From NCBI GenBank assembly GCA_035317605.1, contig DATHGT010000279.1, forward strand, positions 1 to 46,615: DNA of 46,615 bases, in the 5' to 3' direction. The notes beneath the pieces are model-generated. The model saw nothing but the letters and a program-made list of their open reading frames with translations, had not been told where the DNA came from and made no database searches. Positions 15,288-23,627 of the stretch are shown here, in pieces. A program made the position numbers and the translations under genes. Origin of the DNA: DATHGT01 sp035317605 (GTDB lineage Bacteria; Methylomirabilota; Methylomirabilia; Rokubacteriales; CSP1-6). The stretch's first letter is position 1; every line of letters begins with the position of its first letter.

Positions 15288-17270
15288 TCACTCCGAGGCC
15301 AGGGCCACGACCGGGTCGAGAGCCGCGGCTTTCCGGGCCGGCATGTAGCCGAAGACGAGACCGGTCAGGAACGCGCACCCGAAGGCGAGCGCGACCGGTC
15401 CGGGGGAGATCTTGATCGGCGTCCCGAGCATGCCGATGATGAGGGCGCTTCCGAGCCCGCCCATCACGCCGATCAGTCCGCCGAGACCGGACACCGCGAG
15501 GGCCTCGGTCAGGAACTGCTGCATGATGTCGTGCATGCGCGCGCCGGTGGCCATGCGCACGCCGATCTCGCGGGTCCGCTCGGTCACGTTGACCAGCATG
15601 ATGTTCATCACGCCGATCCCGCCCACCAGCAGCGAGATGGCGGCGATGGAGCCGAGCAGGATCGTGAGCGTGTTCTGGGTTTCCGTGGCGGTGTCGATGA
15701 GCGAGGCCATGTTGCGGATCTGGACGTCCGCCTTGCCGTGGCGGCTCGTGAGGAGGCGGGTCACCGCGTCCTCGGCCTCGTCGATGCGCGCGACGTCGTC
15801 CACGGCGACCGTGATGTTGCGCAGGTACCGCTGCCCGAACAGTCGCAGGCTGCCGGTCGTGTAGGGCACGAACACCGCGTCGTCCTGGTCCTGGCCCGTC
15901 GGCGACGCTCCGCGCTCGCTCATCACCCCGATCACCTGGAACAGGACGTTGTTGAGCACGAGGTGCGTGCCGACCGGGTCCGTCCCGTCGGGGAACACGT
16001 TGCGCACGACGGTCTGGCCCAGCACCACGACCGGCGCGTAGCTGCGCACGTCGGCGCGCGAGAAGAACGTGCCGCGCGCGGTCGGCCAGTTGCGGGCGAG
16101 GGTGAAGTCCGCGCTGGTCGAGGTCGCTTGCGTCTGGTAGTCGAGGTTCCCGTAGCGCGCGGTCACCGCGCCGCCGAGCTCGGGGACCGCGGCCAGCACG
16201 TTGGGCAGCGCGGCGATCGCCTCGGCGTCCTCGGGAGTCATGGTCGCGGTGCCGCCGCCGGCGGCGCCGCGGCTGAACGTCGCGGGCCGCACGAGCAACA
16301 GATTGGTCCCCATGCCGCTGATGCGATCGAGCACGGCCTGCCGGGCGCCGTTGCCGACGGCCAGCATCGCGATGACCGAGCCCACGCCGATGACGATGCC
16401 GAGCAGGGTGAGCGCGGTGCGGAAGGGGTTCGAGCGCAGCGCGCGCCCGGCCGCCTTCATCGCTTCGATCCAGCCGAGGAACGGCGCGCGCGGCTGACCC
16501 TCCGCATTCCGATGCCACGAGGCACCGTCGGCAGGCTTCGGGCCCGGGTCGCTCACGACCACGCCGTCGCCGATCTCGATCACGCGCCGCGCGTGCGCGG
16601 CCACGTCGGCGGAGTGCGTGATCACGATCACCGTGTGGCCCTGGCGTGAGAGATCCTCGAGCAGGGCGAGGACCTCGGCGCCGCTCTTGCTGTCGAGCGC
16701 GCCCGTCGGCTCGTCGGCGAGGATGATCTGGCCGCCGTTCATGAGCGCGCGCGCGATCGAGACGCGCTGCTGCTGGCCGCCGGAGAGCTGGTTCGGCTTG
16801 TGCTCGAGCCGGTCGGCCAGCCCGAGCGTGGTCAGCAACGCGCGCGCGCGCTCGTGGCGAGCGGCCGGCGGTGTGCCGGCATAGACCGCGGGCACTTCGA
16901 CGTTCTCGGTGGCGCTGGCGGCGGCGATCAAGTTGTAGCTCTGGAACACGAACCCGAACGCCTCCCGGCGCAGCCGGGCCAGCTCGTCGCGCCCGAGGTC
17001 CGACACGTCTTCGCCCAGAAAGCGATACGACCCGCTGGTCGGGCGATCGAGGCAGCCCAGGATGTTCATCAAGGTCGACTTGCCCGAGCCCGAGGCGCCG
17101 ACGATGGCGACGAACTCCCCGGGATAGATCGCCAGGTCGACCCCGTGCAACACCTCGACGGCCAGCTCGCCGGTGCGATACGTCTTGGTGACGCCGCTGA
17201 GCTCGATGAGCGGCGTCGCCCCGGTGGCTTCTGTCTCTTCGCGCATGGTCACGGCGCCGTCGGTCTTCAT
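15288..17270 (-). CDS. macB: MacB-like macrolide/antimicrobial export ATPase-permease
   Basis: A 660-residue fusion of ATPase and permease. Walker A GASGSGKST (58-66), signature LSGGQQQR (162-169) and Walker B ILADEPTG (183-190) form the nucleotide-binding half. The C-terminal half has the MacB arrangement of one membrane segment (FRTALTLLGIVIGVGSVIAML), a large periplasmic domain, and three further segments ending FGYMPARKAAALDPVVALASE, the usual MacB/FtsX tail. ATG at 17270 overlaps the macA stop as ATGA. MacB drives export of macrolides, peptides or other periplasmic substrates by a mechanical bellows mechanism with MacA and an outer membrane factor. Substrate not predictable. Confidence 0.93.
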   Translation of the reverse strand: MKTDGAVTMREETEATGATPLIELSGVTKTYRTGELAVEVLHGVDLAIYPGEFVAIVGASGSGKSTLMNILGCLDRPTSGSYRFLGEDVSDLGRDELARLRREAFGFVFQSYNLIAAASATENVEVPAVYAGTPPAARHERARALLTTLGLADRLEHKPNQLSGGQQQRVSIARALMNGGQIILADEPTGALDSKSGAEVLALLEDLSRQGHTVIVITHSADVAAHARRVIEIGDGVVVSDPGPKPADGASWHRNAEGQPRAPFLGWIEAMKAAGRALRSNPFRTALTLLGIVIGVGSVIAMLAVGNGARQAVLDRISGMGTNLLLVRPATFSRGAAGGGTATMTPEDAEAIAALPNVLAAVPELGGAVTARYGNLDYQTQATSTSADFTLARNWPTARGTFFSRADVRSYAPVVVLGQTVVRNVFPDGTDPVGTHLVLNNVLFQVIGVMSERGASPTGQDQDDAVFVPYTTGSLRLFGQRYLRNITVAVDDVARIDEAEDAVTRLLTSRHGKADVQIRNMASLIDTATETQNTLTILLGSIAAISLLVGGIGVMNIMLVNVTERTREIGVRMATGARMHDIMQQFLTEALAVSGLGGLIGVMGGLGSALIIGMLGTPIKISPGPVALAFGCAFLTGLVFGYMPARKAAALDPVVALASE

Positions 17271-18601
17271 ACGCGTGGCCCCGCCATCGGCGACCGATTG
17301 CCGGTCGTCGGTCTCGTCGTCGCCGCCGGAGCGGCCGCGCGCTGGCCGACGATGATGTTCTCGCCCCCTTCCAGACCGGACAGGATCTGAGCGGAGACGC
17401 GGCTCACCACGCCGACGCGCACGTCGCGAGTTTCGATGGCGCCGTCCGGCTTCACCACGCGGATCACCGCGGCCCCGTTGGCCAGCCGCGAGCGCGCGTC
17501 GATCGCCGGGACCGCGTCGCCACCCTTGGCCTGGGCGCGCGGCTCGCCGGCGTCCCGCCCACCGCGGCGGCCGGCCGCCGGCGGGCGCAGCGCGCCCACC
17601 GGTACCAGCACCGCGTTCTTGGCCTCCGCGGTCACGAAGAACACCTGGGCCGTCATCTGGGTCATCAGCACGCCGCCGCGGTTCTCGACGTCGAAGAGCG
17701 CGTTGTAGAGCACCACGTTGTTGACCGTCTCGGGCGTGGGATTGATCTGGCGCAGGGTGCCGTACCAGCGCTTGGCCCCGTCGCCCAGCGTGGTGAAGTA
17801 CACGCGCATGCCCGGACGCAGGCTCGACACGTCGGCCTCGGACACCTGCGACTGCACGGTCATGGTCGAGAGGTCGGCGATGCGGACGATGACCGGTGCC
17901 TGTTGATTCGCGTTCAGCGTCTGACCCTGCTTGGCGCTCTGGGCGACCACGGTCCCGGACATCGGCGCGTAGATCTTGGTGTAGCTGAGGTTGGCCTGGT
18001 CGCCGCGCAGCGTCGATTGCGTCTGCTCGAGCTGGGCCTCGAGCACCTTGATCTGGGCCTTGGCCGAGCGCAGCGCGGCCTCGGCCGTCTGGAGCGCGTC
18101 CTGGGTGGTCGCGTTCTCGCGCGTGAGGTTCACCTGGCGCTGGTGCTGCTGCTCGGCCAGCGCGAGCTGGGCCTGGCGATCCTGGAGCTGGGCTTGCTGA
18201 GTGCGCAGCTGCGCCTGGTTCGCTTCCACGCGCGAGAGGTAGACGGTGGGATCGATCTCGGCGATGAGCTGACCCGCCTTGACCGGCGATCCGATCTCCA
18301 CGTGCAGCTTCTTCAACTGACCTGACACCTGCGTGCCCACGTCGACGTAGTCGCGCGGCTGGAGGATGCCGGTCGCGGTCACCGCGTCCTCGAGGTCGCC
18401 CCGCTGCACGGTGGCGACCGTGTAGCGCGAGGCCGCTTCGTCGCGGTGGGTCCACGCGCGGGCGCCGTAGACGCCCCCGGCGGCGAGGGCCACCAGCGCG
18501 GCGAGCGCCACCGCGCGCGTGGCGCGCCGCCGCGGGAGGAGGCGCCGGGCGAGACCGAATGCGGCATTCGTCACTGCACCCTTGAACGATTCGTGGTTCA
18601 T
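17267..18601 (-). CDS. macA: MacA-like periplasmic adaptor (membrane fusion protein)
   Basis: A 444-residue HlyD-family adaptor. It has an N-terminal membrane anchor (RAVALAALVALAAGGVYGA), a lipoyl half-motif GTQVSGQLKKLHVEIGSPVKAGQLIAEID, a long coiled-coil hairpin rich in Q and A (about residues 125-205), then a second lipoyl half YTKIYAPMSGTVVAQSAKQGQTLNANQQ and a beta-barrel. ATG 18601 is preceded by GGAGAGTG. An insert rich in Gly/Arg and Pro near residue 340 (GRRGGRDAGEPRAQAKGG) is longer than usual. It bridges MacB and the outer membrane factor. It is divergent from the two-component genes, which suggests their control over the pump. Confidence 0.92.
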   Translation of the reverse strand: MNHESFKGAVTNAAFGLARRLLPRRRATRAVALAALVALAAGGVYGARAWTHRDEAASRYTVATVQRGDLEDAVTATGILQPRDYVDVGTQVSGQLKKLHVEIGSPVKAGQLIAEIDPTVYLSRVEANQAQLRTQQAQLQDRQAQLALAEQQHQRQVNLTRENATTQDALQTAEAALRSAKAQIKVLEAQLEQTQSTLRGDQANLSYTKIYAPMSGTVVAQSAKQGQTLNANQQAPVIVRIADLSTMTVQSQVSEADVSSLRPGMRVYFTTLGDGAKRWYGTLRQINPTPETVNNVVLYNALFDVENRGGVLMTQMTAQVFFVTAEAKNAVLVPVGALRPPAAGRRGGRDAGEPRAQAKGGDAVPAIDARSRLANGAAVIRVVKPDGAIETRDVRVGVVSRVSAQILSGLEGGENIIVGQRAAAPAATTRPTTGNRSPMAGPRV

Positions 18602-18707
18602 CTCACTCTCCGTGACGGCCAGGCTGGGTTTCATGTCTGGAGTGTGGCGTCCGAAGGCGCACGCAATGTGGAAGAGCCGAGGAAGTTTGCGTCCACAATT
18701 CGTGCAC

Positions 18708-18724
18708 GATCCTCCGCTAGGATC
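18708..18724 (+). promoter_or_regulatory. Inverted repeat just before the sensor kinase start
   Basis: GATCCT-ccgct-AGGATC, perfect six-base arms, ends six bases before ATG 18731. The right arm holds AGGA, the only ribosome-binding-like sequence, so a hairpin in mRNA could hide it. Equally it may be an operator in the macA-sensor divergent region. Confidence 0.4.
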
Positions 18725-18730
18725 TGGACC

Positions 18731-20134
18731 ATGGACCTGCGGCGCTTCGACCGGCTGCACGTCAAGCTCTTCCTCGCGATCGCCGGGGTGATCGCGGGAC
18801 TCACCCTCGTCACCTACCTGGTGTTCACGTGGACCTTCGAGCGCGGCTTCGTGCAGTACGTCAACCGCGCCGACGAGGCGCGGCTCGAGCTGATGACCGA
18901 CCGCCTGGCCGCGGGCTACGCGCGCGAGGGCGGCTGGTCGTGGATCGTCGGCGATCAGGCGCGCTGGACGGCGATGTCGCGCGACGCCCTGGGGCTGCCG
19001 GCTTCGGGGGAGGCCGGTGGTCGCCGGGAGCTGCCGCTGACCATCGATCCACGGCTGCTGCTGTTCGACGGCGGGCGCGCGCTGCTCATCGGGCGCCCGG
19101 AGATGGCGCCGGGGGCGGTGTTGCAGCCGATCGTCTCCGGCGACCGCGTGGTCGGTTATCTCGGCAGCGTGCCGCGCATCGCGCGGCTCCAGTCGCTGGA
19201 GCGCGTGTATCTGCGACGCCAGTACTCCGCGTTCGCGGCGGTCGCGTTCGGCATGGTGCTGGCCGCGGTCGTCCTGGCCGCGGGACTGACCTACTGGCTG
19301 ACCCGCCGCGTCCGGGCCCTGGTGCACGCGACGAACGCGCTGATCCGCGGCGACTACGCGATACGCCTGGCCCCGCGCGGCCACGACGAGCTGGCGCAGC
19401 TCGCCGCCGACTTCAACACGCTGGCCGAGACGCTGGCCGCCGCCCAGACCGCGCGCCAGCACTGGATCGCCGACATCGCGCACGAGCTGCGCACGCCGCT
19501 GTCGATCCTGCGCGGGGAGATCGAATCGCTTCAGGACGGCGTGCGCCCGCTCAACCAGGACAACGTGGCCTCGCTGGCCCACGAGACCGCGCGGCTGAGC
19601 CGGCTCGTCGAAGACCTGCACACGCTGTCACTCTCCGACCTGGGCGCGCTCACGTATTATCGTGAGCCGGTGGACCTCGCCGACGTGATCACGGACGCGG
19701 TGTCGGCCCAGCGCCGCCAGGCCGACGAGCGCGGCCTCGCGGTCACGCTCGATCTGGAGGAGGACACGATCGTGCTCGCCGACGAGACCCGTCTCGCGCA
19801 GGTGTTCGCGAACCTCATGCAGAACAGCCTGCGCTATACCGATTCGCCCGGCAGCATCTCGGTCGCCCTGAAGCGCGAGCGTGGCCGGGCCGTGGTCGAA
19901 TGGCACGACAGCGCCCCCGGCGTCGACGCCGAGGACTTGCCGCGGCTCACCGAGCGACTGTACCGGGTGGAGGCCTCGCGCAATCGGGCCGGCGGCGGCT
20001 CGGGGCTCGGTCTGGCCATCGCGCGGGCGATCGTCGAGGGCCACGGCGGCACGCTGACCGCGACCCCGAGTCCGCTGGGCGGTCTCGGGATCAGGCTGGT
20101 ATTTCCGCGCCGGACCGGAGCCTCGCGTGGCTGA
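18731..20134 (+). CDS. BaeS-like sensor histidine kinase
   Basis: A 467-residue membrane sensor. Two membrane segments (about 12-35 and 170-192) enclose a periplasmic sensor of some 135 residues. A HAMP region (WLTRRVRALVHATNALIRGDYAIRL) follows, then HisKA with phospho-acceptor H251 (IADIAHELRTPL), the N box NLMQNSLRYT and the G2 box SGLGLAIARAIVEGHGG. The periplasmic part starting RLELMTDRLAAGYAREGGW resembles BaeS-type envelope stress sensors. It overlaps the response regulator by eight bases. The divergent MacAB operon is the natural target. The ATG at 18731 follows the inverted repeat and gives a normal N terminus. Confidence 0.9.
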   Translation: MDLRRFDRLHVKLFLAIAGVIAGLTLVTYLVFTWTFERGFVQYVNRADEARLELMTDRLAAGYAREGGWSWIVGDQARWTAMSRDALGLPASGEAGGRRELPLTIDPRLLLFDGGRALLIGRPEMAPGAVLQPIVSGDRVVGYLGSVPRIARLQSLERVYLRRQYSAFAAVAFGMVLAAVVLAAGLTYWLTRRVRALVHATNALIRGDYAIRLAPRGHDELAQLAADFNTLAETLAAAQTARQHWIADIAHELRTPLSILRGEIESLQDGVRPLNQDNVASLAHETARLSRLVEDLHTLSLSDLGALTYYREPVDLADVITDAVSAQRRQADERGLAVTLDLEEDTIVLADETRLAQVFANLMQNSLRYTDSPGSISVALKRERGRAVVEWHDSAPGVDAEDLPRLTERLYRVEASRNRAGGGSGLGLAIARAIVEGHGGTLTATPSPLGGLGIRLVFPRRTGASRG

Positions 20135-20804
20135 CCGGGTCCTGATCGTCGAGGACGAGGCGAAGCTCGCCGGGCTGATGCGCGACTATCTCGTTCAGGA
20201 TGGCTTCGAGGTGACGGTGCTGCACCGCGGAGACGAGGTCGAGCCGTGGGTGAGCACCCACGAGGCGGACCTCGTGCTCCTCGACCTGATGCTGCCGGGC
20301 AAGAACGGGCTGGACGTCTGCAAGGCGCTGCGGGCCGCGACCGACGTGGCCATCATCATGGTCACCGCGCGGGTCGACGAGATCGACCGGCTCCTCGGAC
20401 TCGAGCTGGGCGCCGACGACTACATCTGTAAGCCGTTCAGCCCGCGCGAAGTCGTCGCGCGCGTGAAGACGGTGCTGCGTCGGGCCAAGCGCGGCGAGCG
20501 CTCCCCCGAGGGCGGCGACCGCGGGGTGAAGCTCGACGCGCCCGGGTATCGCGCGACCATCGGGGGCCGGGACCTCGCGCTCACCGCGGTGGAGTTTCAG
20601 CTGCTCCGGGTGCTGGTCGAGCATCCCGGCCGCATCTACACCCGCGACCAGCTCATGGACGCGATGTACAAGGACGAGCGCGTGGTGGCCGACCGCACCG
20701 TCGACAGCCACGTCAAGAAGATCCGCCGCAAGATCGCCGCCGTGCTGCCCGACCGCGAGATCGTGCACTCGGTCTACGGGGTCGGCTACAAGTACGAGTG
20801 GTAG
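20127..20804 (+). CDS. OmpR-family response regulator (BaeR-like)
   Basis: A 225-residue regulator with a GTG start inside the end of the kinase gene. The receiver domain has the acidic pocket E9-D10, phospho-acceptor D53 (LVLLDLMLPG), switch T80 (IMVTAR) and K102 (ICKPFSP). The C-terminal winged helix (about 130-225) shows LTAVEFQLLRVLVEHPGRIYTRDQLMDAMY and VDSHVKKIRRKI, the recognition helix region of OmpR proteins. Together with the kinase it probably controls the divergent macAB operon; this is inferred from position. Confidence 0.92.
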   Translation: MADRVLIVEDEAKLAGLMRDYLVQDGFEVTVLHRGDEVEPWVSTHEADLVLLDLMLPGKNGLDVCKALRAATDVAIIMVTARVDEIDRLLGLELGADDYICKPFSPREVVARVKTVLRRAKRGERSPEGGDRGVKLDAPGYRATIGGRDLALTAVEFQLLRVLVEHPGRIYTRDQLMDAMYKDERVVADRTVDSHVKKIRRKIAAVLPDREIVHSVYGVGYKYEW

Positions 20805-20835
20805 CGCCAGGCGCGATGAGAGAGGAGCCAGGCCC

Positions 20836-21768
20836 ATGACGGTGTCGGCCGAGTACCGATCGAAGGTGCGCAAGCCCGATGACTTCGACGCGTTCTGGGC
20901 CGACGTGCTGCGGCAGGCGGCGACGGTTCCGCTGGCCCCGGAGATCGTCCCCGATCCCCTCCGCTCGTCCGAGGACGTCGAGACGTTCCAGGTCTTCTAC
21001 ACGAGCCTCGAACACGTGCGGATCGCCGCGTGGTATTGCCGTCCGGCGCGCCGGGCGGAGCGGATGCCGGCGATCTTGCTCTCGCCGGGCTATCAGATGG
21101 ATCCGCCGATTCCCAAGGAGTGGGCGCGCAAGGGGTACGTCGCGCTGTCCGTGGCCCCGCGCGGCAAGCTGCGCAGCCTCGGCCAGTTCAACCCGGGCTA
21201 TCCCAATCTCCTCACCCACAACATCGTGGATCGTCACACGTACGCGTACCGCGGCTTCTACGTCGACACGTGGCGCGGCATCGACTTCCTGCTCTCGCGA
21301 CCCGAGGTCGACGCGAGCCAGATCGGCGTCACCGGCAGCAGTCAGGGCGGGGGACTCACGATCACCACGGCCGCGATGCGGCCGGAGGTGCGGGCGGCGG
21401 CGGCGGGGGCGCCCTATCTGTGCGGCTTCATGGACGCCATCGAGCTGACCCACACCTACCCGTACGAGGAGATCAACGACTACCTGCGGCGTCATCCCGA
21501 TCGCCGTCCCGAGGTGGAGGAAACGCTGGCCTACTTCGACGGGATCAGCTTCGCCGACGCGATCTCGTGCCCGATCATCGTGAACATCGGGCTCCAGGAC
21601 AACGTCGTCCCGCCGGAGACGGGCTACGCGCTGTTCGACCGCATCGGCTCCCGCGACAAGCAGCTCTATCCTTACGACGGCCACGGCCACGAGGCCGGAC
21701 GCTTCCGGCACACCGCCGTCGTCGATCGCTTCTTCGCGCGCCATCTCCAGGGCGCGGAGATACGCTGA
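20836..21768 (+). CDS. Acetylxylan esterase/cephalosporin deacetylase-like hydrolase (CE7)
   Basis: A 310-residue alpha/beta hydrolase of the CE7 type. The nucleophile is S169 in VTGSSQGGG, with D255 (GLQDNVVPP) and H285 (DGHGHEAG) completing the triad. The oxyanion region is LSPGYQ. DDFDAFWADVLRQA near the N terminus is the usual CE7 opening. Such enzymes remove acetyl groups from xylo-oligosaccharides or cephalosporins; here no signal peptide is seen, so it acts in the cytoplasm. It has AGGAG upstream and ends with a TGATG overlap into a paralogue. Confidence 0.87.
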   Translation: MTVSAEYRSKVRKPDDFDAFWADVLRQAATVPLAPEIVPDPLRSSEDVETFQVFYTSLEHVRIAAWYCRPARRAERMPAILLSPGYQMDPPIPKEWARKGYVALSVAPRGKLRSLGQFNPGYPNLLTHNIVDRHTYAYRGFYVDTWRGIDFLLSRPEVDASQIGVTGSSQGGGLTITTAAMRPEVRAAAAGAPYLCGFMDAIELTHTYPYEEINDYLRRHPDRRPEVEETLAYFDGISFADAISCPIIVNIGLQDNVVPPETGYALFDRIGSRDKQLYPYDGHGHEAGRFRHTAVVDRFFARHLQGAEIR

Positions 21769-22676
21769 TGGTGCCGGAGACGTTCGGCGAGTACTGGCAG
21801 GCGACGCTCGACGATCTCGGGCGCTGCCCCGCGCGTGTCGAGATCGACCCGATTCCCCTCCGGAGCACCGACTTCGCCACGCTGTATGGCGTGAGGCTCA
21901 CCAGCCTCGGCCCGTATCGCCTGTTCGGGTATCTGAGCGTGCCGGTTGGTATCGGGCCGTTTCCCGCCATTTACTACGCGCCCAAGTACCAGAGCGTGCT
22001 CGAGATCATCCCGCAGGGCACCGCGAACCTGCAGCGGAGCCGCTACGTCACGTTCTCGCTCGCCGGCCGCGGGCAGCGCAACGCCGACACGCCCTACGCC
22101 GCGATGTTCCCGGGGCTGCTGACCGACGGCATCGACGATCCGGCGTCGTACGTCTTCCGGGGCATCGTGGCGGACGCGGTCAGGGGGCTCGAGTTCCTCC
22201 GGGCGCGGTCGGAGGTCGACCCGGCCCGCGTGGTCGTGGTGGGCAACGACGTGGCGCTCATGGCCGCCGCGCTCACGTCGGGCGCGACCCACGTCGTGAC
22301 CACGCCGGCGCTCTTCTACAGGACGGCCGAGCTTGCGCCACGCACCCAGGCCTATCCGCTGGAAGAGATCAACGACTATCTGCGGGCGTTTCCGGCGCGC
22401 GCCGAGTCGGTGCGCCGGAGGCTCGCGTCCTTCGACCTCGTCGCCTTCGCCCCTCGCGTCACCGCCACCACGCTGGTGATGGCGAGCGCGCCGGGCAGCC
22501 TGCTCGATGGCGCGGCGCTGGGGCCGCTTCGCTCCGCGCTCGGGGGTCCGGTGACTGTCCACGACTCCGAGCAATCGAGCTTCAAGGACGGCCTCTACGC
22601 CGAGCGCTGGATGGCCGCGCGGTGCGGGATCCCGGACGTCGAGGCCATTCTCCCCGAGCACTGGCGCGCCACGTGA
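21768..22676 (+). CDS. CE7-like paralogue lacking the catalytic triad (probable pseudo-hydrolase)
   Basis: A 302-residue homologue of the preceding esterase: the segment PLEEINDYLRAFPARAESVRRRLASFDLVAFA matches PYEEINDYLRRHPDRRPEVEETLAYFDGISFA in the neighbour. The nucleophile elbow reads VVVGNDVAL, so D161 replaces serine and the second glycine is gone. The acid loop reads MASAPGSLLDG and the GHGHE histidine segment has become VHDSEQSSF. All three triad positions are therefore changed, yet the reading frame is intact and codon use is normal. Start ATG 21768 is coupled to the upstream stop as TGATG. A regulatory or structural partner of the active enzyme is likely; another chemistry is possible. 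Confidence 0.82.
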   Translation: MVPETFGEYWQATLDDLGRCPARVEIDPIPLRSTDFATLYGVRLTSLGPYRLFGYLSVPVGIGPFPAIYYAPKYQSVLEIIPQGTANLQRSRYVTFSLAGRGQRNADTPYAAMFPGLLTDGIDDPASYVFRGIVADAVRGLEFLRARSEVDPARVVVVGNDVALMAAALTSGATHVVTTPALFYRTAELAPRTQAYPLEEINDYLRAFPARAESVRRRLASFDLVAFAPRVTATTLVMASAPGSLLDGAALGPLRSALGGPVTVHDSEQSSFKDGLYAERWMAARCGIPDVEAILPEHWRAT

Positions 22677-22698
22677 CGGGCGCCGTCCACGGTCGGCC

Positions 22699-22714
22699 GC
22701 GCCGCTGACGGCGC
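22699..22714 (+). terminator. Short GC hairpin after the esterase pair
   Basis: GCGCCG-ctga-CGGCGC, 22 bases after the stop at 22676 and before the next gene at 22773. No T-run, so only a weak terminator candidate. Confidence 0.3.
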
Positions 22715-22772
22715 TGGCGGAGGAGCACCCGCGCCCGTAGAATGCCCCCACGATCGAGCAGAGGAAAGGGCC

Positions 22773-23603
22773 ATGGCCACCGAATCGCTCGCCGAGCTGG
22801 TCCGCTTCGCCCCCGACGTCTACGGCTTCCGCTACGTCAACCACGTCGCCCTGTTCATCGTCACGAGCGCGGGCGTCATCCTCGTCGACCCGATCGGGCA
22901 GGTGAACCGCGGCACGCCCGCGCTGATCAAGGCGGCGATCCGCGCCCTGACGGCCGAGCCGGTGAAGTACGTCGTCTACAGCCACTCCGCGTTCGACCAC
23001 AGCACCGGGGGTGCCGTCTTCGCCGACACCGCGCGCTTCGTGGGCCATCGGAACGCCGTGGCCCCGATCGAGGCCGCCAACGATCCGACCACGCCGGCCC
23101 CGGACGTCACCTTCGACGCGAAGACGACCCTCGAGCTCGGAGGTCGCCGCGTCGATCTCTATCCGGCCGACCTCTCGCCGAAAGACGACTACATCGTCGT
23201 CCACGACCCGACGAGCCGGCTCTGCATGTTCGTCGACCTCGTCCAGCCGCGCAACGTCCCGTTCCGCACGCTGCTCGGCCACCCCGACCGGATCGACGAG
23301 CGCCTGCGGTGGATCGAGAACAACCTGGACTTCGATGTCATCGTCTCCGGGCACGCGGCGCCGCAGATGAGCGGCACCAAGCAGGACGTCGTCGAGCAGC
23401 GCCGGTACTACGGGGACCTGGAACACGCCATCGCCACCGCGCGGGCCGCCGGTCTCGCCGACGGCTCGTCCGAGATGACCACGCTGGTGCGCAGCCTCCT
23501 ACATCCGAAGTACGGCGGGTGGCGGCGCTTCGACGAGTTCCTCGCGCTGAACATCGAGGGCATGATCGCGTGGCGCGCCGGGAAGTCGCCCGCGGCCCAC
23601 TGA
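22773..23603 (+). CDS. Metallo-beta-lactamase-fold protein with depleted metal site
   Basis: A 276-residue MBL-fold protein with a good ribosome binding site (GAGGAAAGG) before ATG 22773. LFIVTSAGVILVDPIG is the first MBL strand pair. The HxHxDH motif reads H71-S-A73-F-D75-H76, so the second histidine is alanine. The segment where the third zinc-1 histidine should sit reads PADLSPKDDY and has none. D155 (FVDLVQP) and H194 (SGHAAP) remain. The zinc-2 set D75, H76, H194 is therefore kept while zinc-1 keeps only H71. It may bind a single metal or be non-hydrolytic. No pathway can be assigned; the next gene is a dipeptide-type binding protein. Confidence 0.82.
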   Translation: MATESLAELVRFAPDVYGFRYVNHVALFIVTSAGVILVDPIGQVNRGTPALIKAAIRALTAEPVKYVVYSHSAFDHSTGGAVFADTARFVGHRNAVAPIEAANDPTTPAPDVTFDAKTTLELGGRRVDLYPADLSPKDDYIVVHDPTSRLCMFVDLVQPRNVPFRTLLGHPDRIDERLRWIENNLDFDVIVSGHAAPQMSGTKQDVVEQRRYYGDLEHAIATARAAGLADGSSEMTTLVRSLLHPKYGGWRRFDEFLALNIEGMIAWRAGKSPAAH

Positions 23604-23627
23604 CGATCCCGCGAAGGAGAGACGCGC

